From contig CM041540.1 of the NCBI GenBank assembly GCA_023238725.1, positions 3,843,208-3,907,207 of the forward strand: DNA of 64,000 nt, given 5' to 3'. Shown in pieces: positions 1 through 14,277 of this stretch. The stretch comes from Scortum barcoo (taxonomy: Eukaryota; Chordata; Actinopteri; Centrarchiformes; Terapontidae). A program made the position numbers and the translations under genes. The notes beneath the pieces were generated by a model. That model saw only the letters and a program-made list of their open reading frames with translations. It did no database searches and was not told the origin of the DNA. How positions within the stretch are numbered: the stretch's first letter is position 1; the number at the start of each line of letters is the position of its first letter.

Positions 1-49
1 TGGTAGTCACTGAGCTTTAGAGGTGCTGGTCGGCAGATTATTTTAAATT

Positions 50-115
50 TGGACAGAGCAAGGCTAGCAGTTTCCCTCTGTTTACAGTCTTTAAGCTAAG
101 CCAAACTAACTGGCA
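50..115 (+). repeat. GCTAGCAGTTTCCCTCTGTT repeat, partner at 6,805-6,880
   Basis: Both copies read GGCTAGCAGTTTCCCT, then CAGTCTTT, then CTAAGC(T/C)A. A small dispersed repeat of unknown class. Confidence 0.6.
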
Positions 116-3100
116 ATTTCATATTTACTACACAGATATGAGAGCAGTATCAGTCATCTCATTTAACTTAAAAATATCAAACTATTCCTCTAACATGCAG
201 TAAAGAATATAAAAGAGAATTAGTTATGTTCAATCACTAAATTTAAATAATAAAATTTATCTGAAATCTTGATCAAATAAAAAAACATCAGTATTTTTCT
301 TAAAATCTCCTTCAGAGTCTTTCTGATAGACAGTAAAGTTTCTGCTCTGAACCCACCTGAACTCTGAGTTTTATGTGGAGCAGTAACGCCGAGGCAATAA
401 AACAGGGAGTGTGTGTAGTTTAAGCTGTGTGGTAAGGTTGTGTGAAGGTGAATCATCTACAGTGTGTGTGTGTGTGTTTTTTTTAACCACCAAATGATTT
501 AGTGGTTGCAGCAATGGGTTTTAAACTGACTTAGTGTGTGTGTGTGTGTGTGTGTGTGTCCTATCCCAGTAGTTATGAATCTCCACGTTTTGGTGCCACA
601 GCATTTTTCCCCTCTGAGAAACATTTATCACTGCAGAACATCTGTTTATTTACATCTTATACACATACGGACACAAATAAACAAATGCAGACACGCTCTG
701 AGAGGATAAAAATGATTAAAGAGAGAATAAATCTCCCGTTTTTCACTTCAGATCTGTTAAATCTGGTTAGCTAATGCCGACTTGCTCTCTGTTAAAGAAT
801 TACTGTCGCTTAATCATGACTGTCCAAAGAAAACTTCCCCTGAATTAACTTTCTAAGATCTGAAAACTGGTGGACAAGCGGTTATTTCTGACCTACTCCA
901 ATAATTTTTTAATGGATTTTAACCATCCTGAGGTTTGTGGATTATTCTCAGAGGGAGACTCTAAGCGGTGCAGACATTATGTCATTTGAACTCCTCTGCA
1001 TCGCCAAATAAATACAACTAACGCCACAAGAATCCAAATTTTTCTTTAATATATCAAATTGAATGTTCAGTTTCCACAAAAGAATTGCTGCAAAGGATGA
1101 TTTCTGAATGAATTGATGTTATGTGAGATTGACATGCAGTTTTAACTACTAGTGTTCATGCATTCATCTTAACTAACATAATAAAACTTAATTTAGCTGA
1201 TATTTGGCCTTATGGAAGGTTTTAAGGTCCAAATTTTTATGAGCTTCTTTCTGGTTTAAGCCCTGCATTTAGACATTCATGCAAACGTCATATTTTGGTG
1301 ACAATAACACATGTAAGCTCTTTTTTTTTAAAGTTAAAATAACCCCAAAAACCAGCCTTCAAACTGTCCAACCCTCCTTGTAATGACAGGTGACATCAGA
1401 GCAACAACGCAAAAGGGGTCAAAAGTACAAAGACTTTTCTCAAAGAAAGTTTAAAGTAAAACTACTGCACGAGAGAGAGAAGGAGAAAATGAGAGGGAAG
1501 GAAGAGGAAAAAGGAAAAATGTTCCCATGATGGAATATGTTTTCTCATGTTTTGCAGCAGTTTTCCTTCCTGCTGGTTTGACTTGTGTTTGTGAGTGTGT
1601 GCGTGTGTTTGTGAGCGTGTTATTTACCATAGTGTTACACCACCCTGGCACTGAACTTGCCAATGGCTGTTAATGAGTGACCATAAAACCTCAGAGGGAA
1701 AACATATTAACATTCCTCCTTTTTTGTTTAATTTACTTTTCTAACTTTTAAAACATCATCTTGTGACTCCTACTGAGTTTAAAGGTGCAGTGTGTCAAAT
1801 TTAGGGGGGCTCTGTTGGCAGAACTGAAATATAATATTCATTATTAAGTTTTTTGTATAATCACCAGAAAATGCAAATTGTTGTGTTTTTGTTATCTCCA
1901 TCTTTAAAAGAGTCCATCACGTTACACCTCCATGTTTCTACAGTAGCCCAGAAAGGACAAACAGGCTCTATAAAAGCCTTTTATGTTGAATTGGCAGCTT
2001 GGATTTGGTTGGGATTATTTCTATTTTCATATCATTCAATCGTGGTCATTCAAGATCACCAATGAGGTGATAGATGTGTGTGAACATTTTATTTAAAATA
2101 TTTAAATATTAAAAATCTATTTAATCGCAACATCTCCTCTATTCAGACAAAGACTCCCTTTTAAAAGTATTTGCTTCGTGCAACATTTAACTTTAATATC
2201 TTATCTTTAATATCATAATCCAAATAATATACAGAGGACGGAGATGTGTAGCGTGAGATCATGGAGAAACTAGCAAAATATCAAAAATAAACTGTATATC
2301 AGTGTCTCCCAACCACCAAGGACTCCCAAAACGTGTAAATCTGGGCCGTCACAAGATGCTAAAAAGCATATTAAAGAAAATAAAATGCCACTTTTTGGTA
2401 TTTTTTCTCAAAATTCTGCCTTTATCTTGAAATTACTGGATATGTTTACCTCTTAAAGCTCATAAAAATAATTTAAAATAAATCTATTTAAGAAGGAAGG
2501 AGCCCTCTGTGGTTGACCTGCTCAAACTCTTGTCCACAATAAGGTCATAATGTGAGTTGATGGGTGACAAGTTTTAATAAAACTCCAATATTTCTCTATT
2601 AATCAGCCATCAGGACAGTCATCTAATAAAAAAAAACTCAAGAGGAGATAAAAGTGAAGTCTTCTGTATAGTTTTTTTTACTTTACACTAAGTCAAGCTG
2701 CTGTTTTCCTGACGAGCTCTTCAATCTGACATCACTTATCTGACCCGGTTGTGTTAATGAGTCTCCATTAGAGCTGAAGAGAAAACACATGAACATTCCT
2801 CTCGTTCCACATTTTACTTTCCCTCCCTCCGCCGTCTTTGTTTCCTCTCCTCTCCCTTCGTCTGTGTTTGTCTTTCCCAGCAGACAGGAAGTGGACCCGA
2901 CGACCGGCTATTCTCTCTTTTTTCGCTCCGTCAATCATTCACCGCCTCCCCCTTTAACTGAACCAATCGCAGGAGAGGAGGATTGATTAAACTGTACATG
3001 CACTCAGGTGGCGGTTATATACGTATTATATCCAACTTATGAATGGAAAATGAATTACTTGCTACCCATTACTGATTCAAAATGTGATGTTTTTACTATT

Positions 3101-6100
3101 ATGTCTTGGCGTTACATTCCCAACAGCAACTGCATCTCCTCTATTTTGGTCAAAAATGTGCCTCATACTGTTTTTTGTATTTCGGATCATATAATAGATG
3201 CTAAGAGCCACAAAAAAGGTCCCAGAATAACTTCAACACATCACAAGACGGTTACAGGGATAAAGAAAAGTAGAACATTTATTTTACTTTTCTCTAAATG
3301 TAACTTTTTTTGTCAAATAAAACATTATAAAAGGGGAAAAAAATCACTTTCTGGTTGGACATTGCTTCATTTTAAGGAGTCACAAGCCGAAATATCTGGT
3401 AAACAAATGCTCTAAATCAGGACTTATACTGTACAAATAAAGTCAAATAAAAAGATGAAGGTATGAAATCAGTCTTTTATTAAAAAGGACAGATAATTTC
3501 AGGACCTTTTATGATAACCTACGACACTCCGCCAGTTTAAAAATGATCTAATTTGCTGCTCTCAGGCGTTTTAAAGAGTTCTTGTGCTGCAGATTCAGGT
3601 CAGCTTATTGAATTGACTGTTGATTATATTAGTCGGCCTGTACTGTACAGTTAAATAAAGATGTTTTTCTCTGTACACTGTGACACTAACAAGGTTTGCT
3701 GACCCACTTTGACGTCAAACTTTCCCATTTTTATCTCCTGTCTCTGTCTGTGGTCTGATATTGTCGATAACTTACGTATTTAAAGTTTAATTTAGTCTAA
3801 TTTGGGGTCAGTCAGTGATGCATTATGCAGCTTATTCGACATATTTGATGCAGCAACATATATATACAGAGTGTTTTAAATGGGAATGTAACAGTAAGTA
3901 GTACTTCTTCACGCTCACAGACTCACAGCTGCACTAATATTAAAAACTAACAGAGTAAAATCTTTGGCTGGCCGCCCCAAAGGATCGCTGTCAACGTGAA
4001 AACTGACACAGGTGTGAGTGTGTAAATCTGTCAGCTCTCCACTGATGATTGACCAAGTTATTTAAAGTTACTCACTCCACCCTTTATGTCTATAGACACA
4101 GCAAACCTGTAACATGACTGACAGCTTGACGATTCACTGGATCAACACAGGATTAGATGGTGTTTTAGGATAAAAAACTCCAATAAAGTCAGTGATTTCA
4201 GACTAAATGTGATACATTTCACTGAAATGATCAATTCATAAAATAAAGTTTTTATCAATAAGGAGATCAGGGGATTAATTGAGGGTTTAAAGTGTTGAAA
4301 GATGTGAGAGAAAGGTGTATAATTTTCATTTAGCAGAGAAATGTAGCTTTTGGAAATGTACTCAACATTTTTTATTGTTTGTTCTTGTTTTAAATCCTGT
4401 TCTTGTGGCCATCTGGACCTACAAGACAAGTCGGTTATTCAGGGTAAAATATTAGTGATATCAATATTAAACAGCATCAATACCCAGTAATTTTTTTATG
4501 CAAAGAAAAAGTCCTAAATAAGTTTTAATAGTTAGTGTTTCTGCACAAAGTCTGTTCTTGGCAGGGTGAGAAACAAACTAATTGCTAAATAAATATTAGC
4601 AAAGCAACACTAAGCAGGCAATCTGCATTTGGAGGCTGTATTTTAGTGGTTTAAACTAAATATTAACATCAATATTCGAACATGCTCACAATGCAAATAT
4701 GCAGATGCCTAACAAGTTTAATATTGTTCACCATCTTATTAGCTGGCATGCTAGTACAAAGAAGACTTAAGGCTGAGGAAGTGTCATTAACTTTGCAGGG
4801 ATTTTGAAGTATCAGTACTATAAAACTGAAGTATTATGAACAATGATCATTTTGAGCTGATGATGGAGGTCAAGGAGAAGTCAAAGGGTCAATTTCTTTT
4901 TTACAAATTCATCCTTTGGAGGAAATGAACGTGTGCCAAACTTCATTTCAAAACACAAACATCACCCTCATGGTTTAACTAGAGGAAAAGTTGAGATATT
5001 TCAGTTTGGACCAAAGTGCACAACTGATGAAAGCTAAAAAGTAAAAGCTAAATTAATGTTCGGTTGCTGAAAAAATGACAGATACTACAGTTTATCTCCA
5101 CATACACAAATTTCAGAGCGACTCCGTCACTTTCACAGAAACATGTGAGAGCTTCTGACCGTGTCTTGGCTGCAGATCGTATCATCTCCGTGTCTCGACA
5201 GCTCCTCCACCGCAAACCACAGAAACACAGCAAGGCCTTTATTTTGACAGTCACACTTTCAGATGCTTCAGCACTTTTGAAACAAGGAGCGACGCAAAGG
5301 CAGAAATAGTGTAAGTAGAAAAATACATCTTGGCTGTTGTTTGACTCTTTATTTCGATATAGATGTGCAGGGTTACTGTCTGTCAATTCCAAGTAAAAGT
5401 AAAGATGTTGAGATATTTCTTTTTTTCTCCAGTCTACTGTCTTTGTTACTCGAATAAGTTCTGATAAAATACTACTTTTGCATCTCTAAGAATATAAATA
5501 ACAGTATAAATACATCTATACAGTACATCGGATGCTTCTGTCCTGCAGCACTGATGCACATCTGCACTATGATCCCAACATCTGCAGCTGCAAGCACACC
5601 TAAAATGTACTTTTACGAAATAACTGACACAACCTAAAAACCCACAGCGCTCCGCTCAGCACGACTCAGCACTGTCGAGTTTGTGTTTGATCAGCGCTCA
5701 GTTGAAATGTGCTGAGTTAATCGTCCTTTTGCTGGGTGGAAAGTACCGCGTCAGTGTTGACAAACGGGGGCAGCCAAACCCGGACTGCACTCAGCGACGA
5801 CTGGAAATATTAAAATGGGTGAAACTGGCAGATGAGATGTAAACACTGGGGGGTGAAGTTGGCTTGTTCAGGGGCCACAGTCGTAGTATTTCACAAAATG
5901 TAAGCCAGAAAAATGAGGCAAAGACAGAGAGTAGGAAACCAGAGTTCACATGCTGGTCCATAAATCATCATCTGTCCAGAACTACAGACCAGAATCATCA
6001 AATTCAAACAAAATATTTGGTTATTTATAGCCAACAAATGCTGATTTATATTAATTTTTTACCACCATTGAGTCAAAATTCTTCCACAGCCAAAGACTTG

Positions 6101-7449
6101 ATCATTAAAAAGACATCTCACAATCAACTGGGCAGATTTTCATGAAACTTAATGTCTTAGAGAGAAGTTTTTTATATTTTAGTCACCTCTGGACCTTTTC
6201 TTCAGCACCACTAACACACCAAAAACCTCCACTTTAACATAAAGCTTAAAGACTCTGCTCGGTGCTGGAAAGGCGATAACAACTGGTATAAAAAGTAAGA
6301 AGACTCTCAACACTAAAGTCTGAACTGTCTATTTAATTTTACTCACAAGGCCAAGAAATAACAAACTTTACACACCTTTAACCATGAAAAATCGATGTCT
6401 AATGGGTAGTCTGTCATGAAATTTACATTTTTAGCTCTACGGAGCTGGCAATTTTTTCCAAGAAAAGAAAAATCATCAGTATATTGTTTTGTCCAGAAAA
6501 GCTCTTTATCGTGATGTATAATGGATGTTGCAGCGTCTAAAAACAACTTGCAAGACTTAAATAAGTGCAGACAGTGTACAAGTATTTGTAAAATTAGATT
6601 TCTGTGCAAACTTTAATGGACCGAGATGAGGTACAGAACAGTTTAAGTGGCAAAAATAAAAGACTGAATATAAGTATGTGATTTAAAGCCTCGATCCAAA
6701 GGTAAGTATTTTACTTTTTCCCTGAAAACAACAAATCAGACACAATAATGAAGGTATTTTATAAAAATGTCATCTATAAAGGTGGTGGGAGGTGCATTAC
6801 TTGACTTAGCTAGGCTAGCAGTTTCCCTGTGATCCCAGTCTTTGTGCTAAGCTAGGCTAAACATATCTTTGACGAACAATAACACTCTTAACTTTTCTCA
6901 TCTAATTTGGAGTGAAGATGTTCCTTTAAAAGTTGGAAGGTTCCTTTTCAGGCTTCAGGAATAAGAAAACAGTGAAAAATAAATATTTTTACTAATACTT
7001 TTCTCCCCCCTTAAAACATTTCCATCTGTTTGTTGACTCATCTTGCGCTCCCTCCTGCAGTAACACGTTTCCTGACAAGTACCGTGAGTCAAAAAGATGT
7101 GTGAGAGTGCGATCGTGTTCACGTCCTGATGTTTCTCTGTGTGATGAAACTGCTTCCTGTAACCGTGGCCAAACACACGCTGTTAAAAAAAATCACAGAA
7201 GAGCCGCACAGATTAAGTCGTCTAATATTATAATGCCGTGTGGTGTGGTCTGCACAGACGCTCTAACATGAACCAGACCTGCTGCATGCCTGGGTGTCTT
7301 CTAGGAATTACTCACACACACACACAGGCCATTCTTGGTGAGTGATGCATTGTGGGAGTGTGTACTGACTCGGGGTCCAGTGTTTTATGGAAGCTCATCA
7401 GAATCTGACGCGTTACAGAAAACACACTGAAACTGAGACATTTTTCATC

Positions 7450-7690
7450 ACAAAACGATCATTTTAAACTGCTGATTAGTTTCTTGATTAATCATTTGGT
7501 CTGTAAAATATCCATCACAGCATCCTAAAGCCGGAGTTGAAGTATAAAACCCATAAAAATAATCGATTGAATGCCACATCAGACCAATGAAAGCAACAAA
7601 TTAAGCTTAAACATTTGTTATTTTTGAGTTAAGCAATTAATCAATTACCAAAATTATTTACAATCGACTTAGAGATTAATCAACTTTCAG
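7450..7690 (+). repeat. dispersed repeat, GATTAATCAATTA type
   Basis: Features TTCTTGATTAATCATTTGGT, GTCTGTAAAATATCCATCAC and AGCAATTAATCAATTACC. Similar sequence recurs at 22.5, 30.95-31.19, 36.0-36.2, 38.34-38.58, 47.9-48.1 and 60.86-60.95 kb. Confidence 0.6.
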
Positions 7691-8607
7691 CTGTACATAT
7701 TTTCATTTGTTTTAATTCACTGTTATTCATTTATTTCTGCTTTATATTATTATCTTAAATGCCTCTTTTATTTCAATATTTGTTGCAGAGAAAAAGCTCA
7801 GTTCACATGTAATAAACGTTATTCAGATGATGAAGCAGAAAATATTGAACAGTTCTTGTAATAATTTGGGGATTTTGATCACTGCCTGTGTTGTTGGGAA
7901 ACTTCACAAGCAAAAAGTTTGACCACAGTGCCTCTTTGTGGTGACACACTGTACTACACTAATGCCTCCCAAAATATAAATATAATAAGCAGATATAAAG
8001 AAGTGAGAATTAAAACAGAATTTTATTGTATTTTTTAGCTGTTAAAGGCCAATTACAATATTATTTTCTATTATACCATATGTAGTCATATATATTTAGA
8101 CAGCAATAAAACTTTTTTTATTTTGTTGTGTCAGCTATTGATTTAAAGATCAATAATTGAACATTTATCTTAACTTGGATGAGAGGTCCTTAAAGTGCTG
8201 AGAAAAAGAAAACATCTGCCAAGGAAGAGCATGTGATGTGATCAAAAGCTCCAAATCAAACACTAATCAGACCTCTAGGTGAGACTGCTTGGTCAAAAAC
8301 CTTTAAAATATAACTTTTACTCACAAGTGAACAGTATTCAGGCCACCATGAGACACTGAAGGTCTCCTAAAATATATAATATTATATTTAAACTGATGAA
8401 AAAAAAGTATTTAAAGTATTATACTTTGAGCGGATAACACAAAACCAACAGCTTCACAGATTCATTAAATTGATTGTAAATATGTCATTAAAAGTCTTAT
8501 TACATGCAAACAACACTGACTGGTTTGTAATTTAAATAAAGGGAAACATAACTAACCTGGCTGCTTTGTGTAATACAGGAAATAAAGAAACAGGAAATAA
8601 AGAGGAT

Positions 8608-8608
<1 letters not shown>

Positions 8609-8641
<33 letters not shown>
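8609..8641 (+). repeat. (CA)n microsatellite
   Basis: Sixteen CA units downstream of rassf5 exon 2 on the coding strand. Confidence 0.95.
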
Positions 8642-8642
<1 letters not shown>

Positions 8643-8817
8643 GAGTCATCGTGTTTCCATCACTTCAGAGGACGTTACACCGACATGCATTACATTGCTG
8701 GAGACTTAACTGAACCTTAAACCAAGTCTTCATCCTGAAATTGCTCCCCATTTACTTCCCAAAAGGCAGCAGAGTTTCCACAGTGTGACTGAGTAAACAG
8801 ATTAATGTAATACATGT

Positions 8818-8819
<2 letters not shown>

Positions 8820-8865
<46 letters not shown>
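8820..8865 (+). repeat. (CA)n microsatellite next to rassf5 exon 2 donor
   Basis: About 23 CA units, 22 bases inside the intron after the exon 2 donor; the transcript would carry (UG)n. Confidence 0.95.
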
Positions 8866-8868
<3 letters not shown>

Positions 8869-8887
8869 CAGGGTGGTGTGTACTCAC

Positions 8888-9001
8888 ATGTGGCGGTGTG
8901 TTGTTGTTGAGCTGGTCCTGACTGACGGGCGAAGCTGCAGGATGACAGTCCAGAGACACTTTGTCCCGACAGGCAGGCAGCGTGACACGCGTACTTACAA
9001 C
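8888..9001 (-). CDS. rassf5: rassf5 exon 2 (second half of C1) with frameshift
   Basis: Acceptor tgtctgcag, donor GTGAGT. The entry frame reads CKYACHAAC, the remaining C1 ligands. The RDKVSLDCHPAASPVSQDQL stretch then continues in another frame. The switch falls at tandem GGCAGGCA (+ strand 8,972-8,979). With one copy, the exon reads CHAACRDKVSLDC, the same length as CHPECRSLIQLDC of human RASSF5, and ends in phase 0. As given, the entry frame runs on as LSGQSVSG. Confidence 0.85.
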
Positions 9002-10039
9002 CTGCAGACACGTGAAATAATTCAAAGATTCATTCACCGATTCACTGATTATCTACGTAAAACAAATAGTAAAGAAAACGGAAAAGAAAAAAGGTTTATC
9101 TGCGATTGTAAAGTCACACATGAGGGACGTGCAGGTGTGTTCACACAGAGCGAGTGTGTGTGTCTCTATAACGTATATGCAAATAATCCTCTCATAACAA
9201 GGTCCCACTTTGCAAATGAAAAGCAAATTTCTGACATGAAGGTGGAAAAAAATGTTTCAAAACAAGGTCAAGATTTGACCCATAAATGTTAAAGATAAAT
9301 ACTCCAGTTTTAAATGTGACCAATTTGATGTTTACTTTTTCTTCTTCATGTGGAAAACCTCTCAAATCTGGAATAAATAAATACTAAAACTGATAAATTA
9401 TGATATATTACTATAGATTAAGCTACCCAGCAGCATGTAAAGTAAATAAATTATCTCCACCTTTATCAGCTGTAATATTAATCACATTAATGCATTACTG
9501 ATTATCCAGAAATATAATATATAAATGAAATTAGTCATTCTGCATAATACTTGATGAAAATACTGAGTTTGGATGCAGGACTTTTACCTAAAACAGAGTA
9601 CTAGAGTTGAAGCCATCCTGACAAACTGATATTATTACAGTATTAATTTTGTCCCTGTTGGCCACCCTTATTTTTTTTTAGCACACACACACACACACAC
9701 ACACACTGAACTATCGAGAATGGCCAGAGTCCAGCAGCACCATTAAATATTGAAATTCCTCGAGAGGAGGAAGCTTTTTTGTTTCACTTCCTCAACAAAC
9801 ACGCCTCACACACTCCAACACACTCGGCCAAGCCACACAAAGAAGCCCACACACACACACTCTCTGTTTGTGTGTGTGTGTGTGTGTGTGTTCCCATGAT
9901 CCTACCTGGTGACCTCTTTTTCACGTGCTGTCCGACTTTATCCGACAGTTTGCACATGGCTGCTCCCATCTCCCATCTTCACCTCACTCACACACACACG
10001 ACTCAATATCCTAAATGAGATCTGTCACATCCTCACACA

Positions 10040-10071
<32 letters not shown>

Positions 10072-10443
10072 TTGGAGGAGTAAATCTCACACACACACAC
10101 ACACCACATTAAACTCTCTCTCTCTCTCCTCTTTCCCTGCAGTCTTTTGTTCGGTGTCTCTCGGCCGTACACTCGAGTCTCTATCTGACTTTCAGATGCT
10201 GATTTGCGAGGCGGCCACTCGCTCTGTCGCTCTGCCTGTGTGTGTGTGTGTGTGTGTGTGTGCTTAATGTGTGTGTGTGTGTGTGTTGTGCTGAGTGGGT
10301 GATTTAACAGTCAAATGGAGGCCGCAGTGTGATGGACACACAGACAGGAAAGGAGGGGTGGAGGTGGTGGAGGTAGGAGTGCTGACTCAGTCATCCACTG
10401 CCTCTGTTTCTCTTCGCTCTCTTACGTAGCTTGTTGCATGATT

Positions 10444-10488
<45 letters not shown>

Positions 10489-11991
10489 CACCCCCTCATC
10501 CATCTCGATCCCTTTTCACAATGAACTTGATCCACAGAGGAAGAGAGGAAGAGCCTTCTACATCCATCCATCCATCCATCGCTTTATGAACACAAATATC
10601 TCAACAACTATTAATTAATTATAATCTAATCTATAATCTATAATCTTGTAAAGCACTTTGTAACCTTATTAAGAAAAGTTTAATGTCATTATAGATATAG
10701 ATACGTTCATGGTGCCCAGAATATATATCCTAATGACTTTGGTGGCGCTCTGATTTTTCCTTTTCCACCATGATGTTGTCTCAGCCTTGTTAATCATTTA
10801 CTCACATCAATTGCAGTATTTTGATGCCAAATTAAAGGATTGATGTTACTAAAATACTTCACTTAACAAGAATTTTTTATGTATTTGTAGTTTGTTTTTA
10901 CATTTTCTTCTTCTCCCCCAAATTTCAAGGTCAAATGTACCTTTTACTACACTACATTTACCAAACAGCCATAGTTACTAGTTACTTTGCAATAATCATA
11001 TTCAAACAAAACAAGATATTTTATGATACTTTACATTCATTTTGATGATAATATTGAGCTTCTACTTTAAATTTGAATGCAGGACTTTTACATTTCACTT
11101 ACAGCAGCTCAGTGGATCTTTTTCATGTTGTGTTGATTTTGGCGACCCCTGTGGACAAAGCTGGTAGTGTTTCACACTATCTGTTCTCCTCTCTTGGGTT
11201 TGATGCTTCTGTCAATATTTTGTGCAATAATTTTTCTTACTTTCCCACATTTTTTTAAGTCTTTGTGGAAATGCTCCTGAGCTGTCATGTGCGTCGTGTT
11301 TCTGAACGATTCATGTCTCTGTATCTGAGGGCTTGTTTAACCAGCATCCTGCAATAAAATGATTGATTTTTCATTTTGTTCTGTTTCATCTTCCTCTCCT
11401 TTTCTTTCTGCTGCTTTTCCCTTCTTCATTTTTCTCCTTCCTTTCTCCATCTGTCCCTTTTTCTCCCTCTCTGCTGTCTCATGGATAAAAGCTTTTCCAG
11501 ACGCCAACAATCGATGAGACTCAATCAGCCGGGCAGCAGAAAGTCAGACACACAAACTCTTTAACCTTTTATGCTTTTAGACTAGAAGAAGAGGAATCAC
11601 GGTGCAGCGTTTGTATGAATTATAGTCTATAACGAACTAAACCTACAAGATTTACAGGCCAATGTATGAATAGACCAACTGAATTTTATTTGTTTTGTTG
11701 ATAATGGTTCTGTATATTTTAAGAAACTACAGTATTTGATGTAATTGATGCAGCCAAAACATCATTTTCAACCAGAATTGCATCAAACAGCAGCTAATAA
11801 ATGACGACACACAGAGGGCTCTTTTTGTGAGATTTAGCAGGATCTCAGCTCAGAGGTCAAAGGTCAGACGCCACAAAACTGGACAGACCCGACTGTGTGC
11901 AAAACGTTTTTTAGCGCAGACGCTCTAATCGAGTGTGTGTATGCAGAGCGAATCACAATGAACCTTCAGCTGCTCTGACACACTACTACTG

Positions 11992-12030
<39 letters not shown>

Positions 12031-14236
12031 TAATCTGTCTGCATACAGTAATAGTACCACAGTGTAAAAATACTCTCTTATGAGTAAAAATATCAGCATC
12101 AAAATGGTCTTAAAGTAAAGTATCTAAAGTAAAAGTACTTATTATGCAGAATAATATGTAGTATATTATTTATTATAAAAAATATTTGTACAAATATACT
12201 ACAATCAAAATATATTTATTGTACCAAAAGTACTATACAGAAATACATCACCAGGTAATTATTGATGCATTAATGTGTTCATCACTTCAATGCTGCAGCT
12301 GATTTCATCTATTTTATATACTTTGTCTGTTGTGCATTTTTATTAAACCAATAAAGTTTTCTTTTGATCTTTGATTTGACTATTTGACTATTGATTTGTC
12401 TATTCGTTAATTATATTTTACATGATTAATCTGAACATGCAGAGTAAGTAAAGCTATCAGGTAAATGTAGTGGGGTAAAAAGTTGAATATTTGTAGAGTA
12501 GAAATATAAAGCAGCACAACATGGAAATACTCAAGTGAAGTAGAAGTACCTCAAAATTGTACTTAAACACAGTTAGTTAAAGTAACCAGCCCTCATTAAA
12601 CCAAAGCAATTAGTCTGAAGGTTTATCACAGATGTTAGAGGGGCATTTGTGGAGTAAAAATGACAGCAGCCACAACACAAAGTGCTTTTATTTTGAATAT
12701 CTGATGATGCTGTGGTGAATGTTGAGTCACACTCAGCTGTTTTACCAGACGACCTTGTGTTTTTGTTTTTTCCTGAAACTGAAAAGTCTGAACCTGGTGA
12801 TGTTCAGTCCAGTTGAATCAGACTTTCATTACATTTATCTCTCCAAAGTGCGAGGAGGCAAACCAAAAACTGCACGAATCCTTCAACTTAATGAAAAGAA
12901 TGAACAGCTTCAAATGCTTCTTTAGACACAAATAAAAGATGAAGGTACAAGCTGCACTCTAATACTCAAGTACATTATCTTTTTGTATATTTAAGGACTT
13001 TCTTCGGGATTTTCTTCTTGTGTTTACATCCAAACACTACTAATCAAGAAGCAGAGGAACCTTCTCATGTCCCAATTTGCTTGTAATTTTTAATTTCTGT
13101 GTAAAAAGTAAAAACAAACCGACAAGAAAAAGCATCAAATTTACCAAAACAAACTAATTATTTATTCAGTAGGTGGCTGAAGCTGTGCTGATCAGTGAAA
13201 ACGATTAATGATGAATGGACGTACACATTGTTTTCTGTGCTTGTTTAATGCTAACAATAATATTATCACCATTTCTATTTCATTATAAGAGAATCAGTAG
13301 TGAAAATATTGAAAATAAATAAATGTTGTATGTGTAACTATAGGCTGCTGTTGGATGAATGCACAGTATATCAGAGCTTCACTTCAATACATTTCCCCCT
13401 TTATTTTTTCATTATTTTATCATAATGTTATATTATATGTTGATGCTATTGATGTTTATCGCCTTTGTTTATGTGTTTCATCTGTTTTCTGTCTTACAAA
13501 TTAATTGCAAAAGTCAGAAATTCATGAAAACTGATGCAACGTCTCAACTCAGTGAAATGCTTGTACAGTAGTTAGAGGACAAAGACAGGTGTGTGTGTGT
13601 TTGTGTGGGCAGGTGTTTGCTAAAAACAGCGGCCATCTGTCCTTTTCTGTTTCTTTATAATGTTCTTTATTTCCCCCTTTGTCTGTCTTTCTTTCTACAT
13701 GTTCGGACACGTTATCCTGACTTTTATCTTGTAATCAAAACTGAGCCGGTGACAAAAAGTCAGTCATCGTATTACCACACACACACACACACACACTGTA
13801 CAGTCTACACACTTAATAAATAGCTGCAGACATAATGCCTGTAGTAATGTGGGTTTAGTTTTCAGTTTTTCCTCATTTTCATGAACTAATTAAAGATCAG
13901 ACCAGTTGAAACTTGTCTTTCCTCGCTCACGTTCCCACACTTGATATTTTCTTGTTTCCTGTTGCCAGAGAGTTCATAGTAAACGCTTTCGTCTCCTGGT
14001 GAGGACAATGAACACGTTTGTCAGAGAGTGAAAAGTGTAAATAAGCCGCCTATCACGGTGACGATCGGCCCGTCAGGTCGGAGGCGTGAAGCTGAAAACT
14101 CACCAGAGTTCCTCCATAGCAGACGGACCTCCAGCCGGCCCAAGCGTCGCATCAGTTTTGGAAAGCGATAGAAAAATCCCGACATTCTCCTCACAGATTT
14201 GCCAATGTTTTTAGCAAAGCCCATTGTTCACACACA

Positions 14237-14277
<41 letters not shown>

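Larger units (their letters stand above)
1..8887. other. no exon recognised: rassf5 intron or flank
   Basis: AT-rich DNA with microsatellites and dispersed repeats. I looked on the minus strand for the RASSF5 RA-domain segment (TGFIKVHLKL, TSFYLP) and the SARAH segment and did not find them. Open frames here are short, with no family resemblance. Confidence 0.6.

Noticed and set aside
4142..5392. Several 90-115 codon minus-strand frames at the left end as possible RASSF5 RA or SARAH exons
   Set aside because: None contains TGFIKV, TSFYLP or SARAH-like residues, and splice sites do not fit.
8717..9037. Start codon upstream of rassf5 exon 2 (MNESLNYFTCLQ) as a separate gene
   Set aside because: The ATG lies in the intron before a clear acceptor; the frame loses the conserved CKYACHAAC cysteines.
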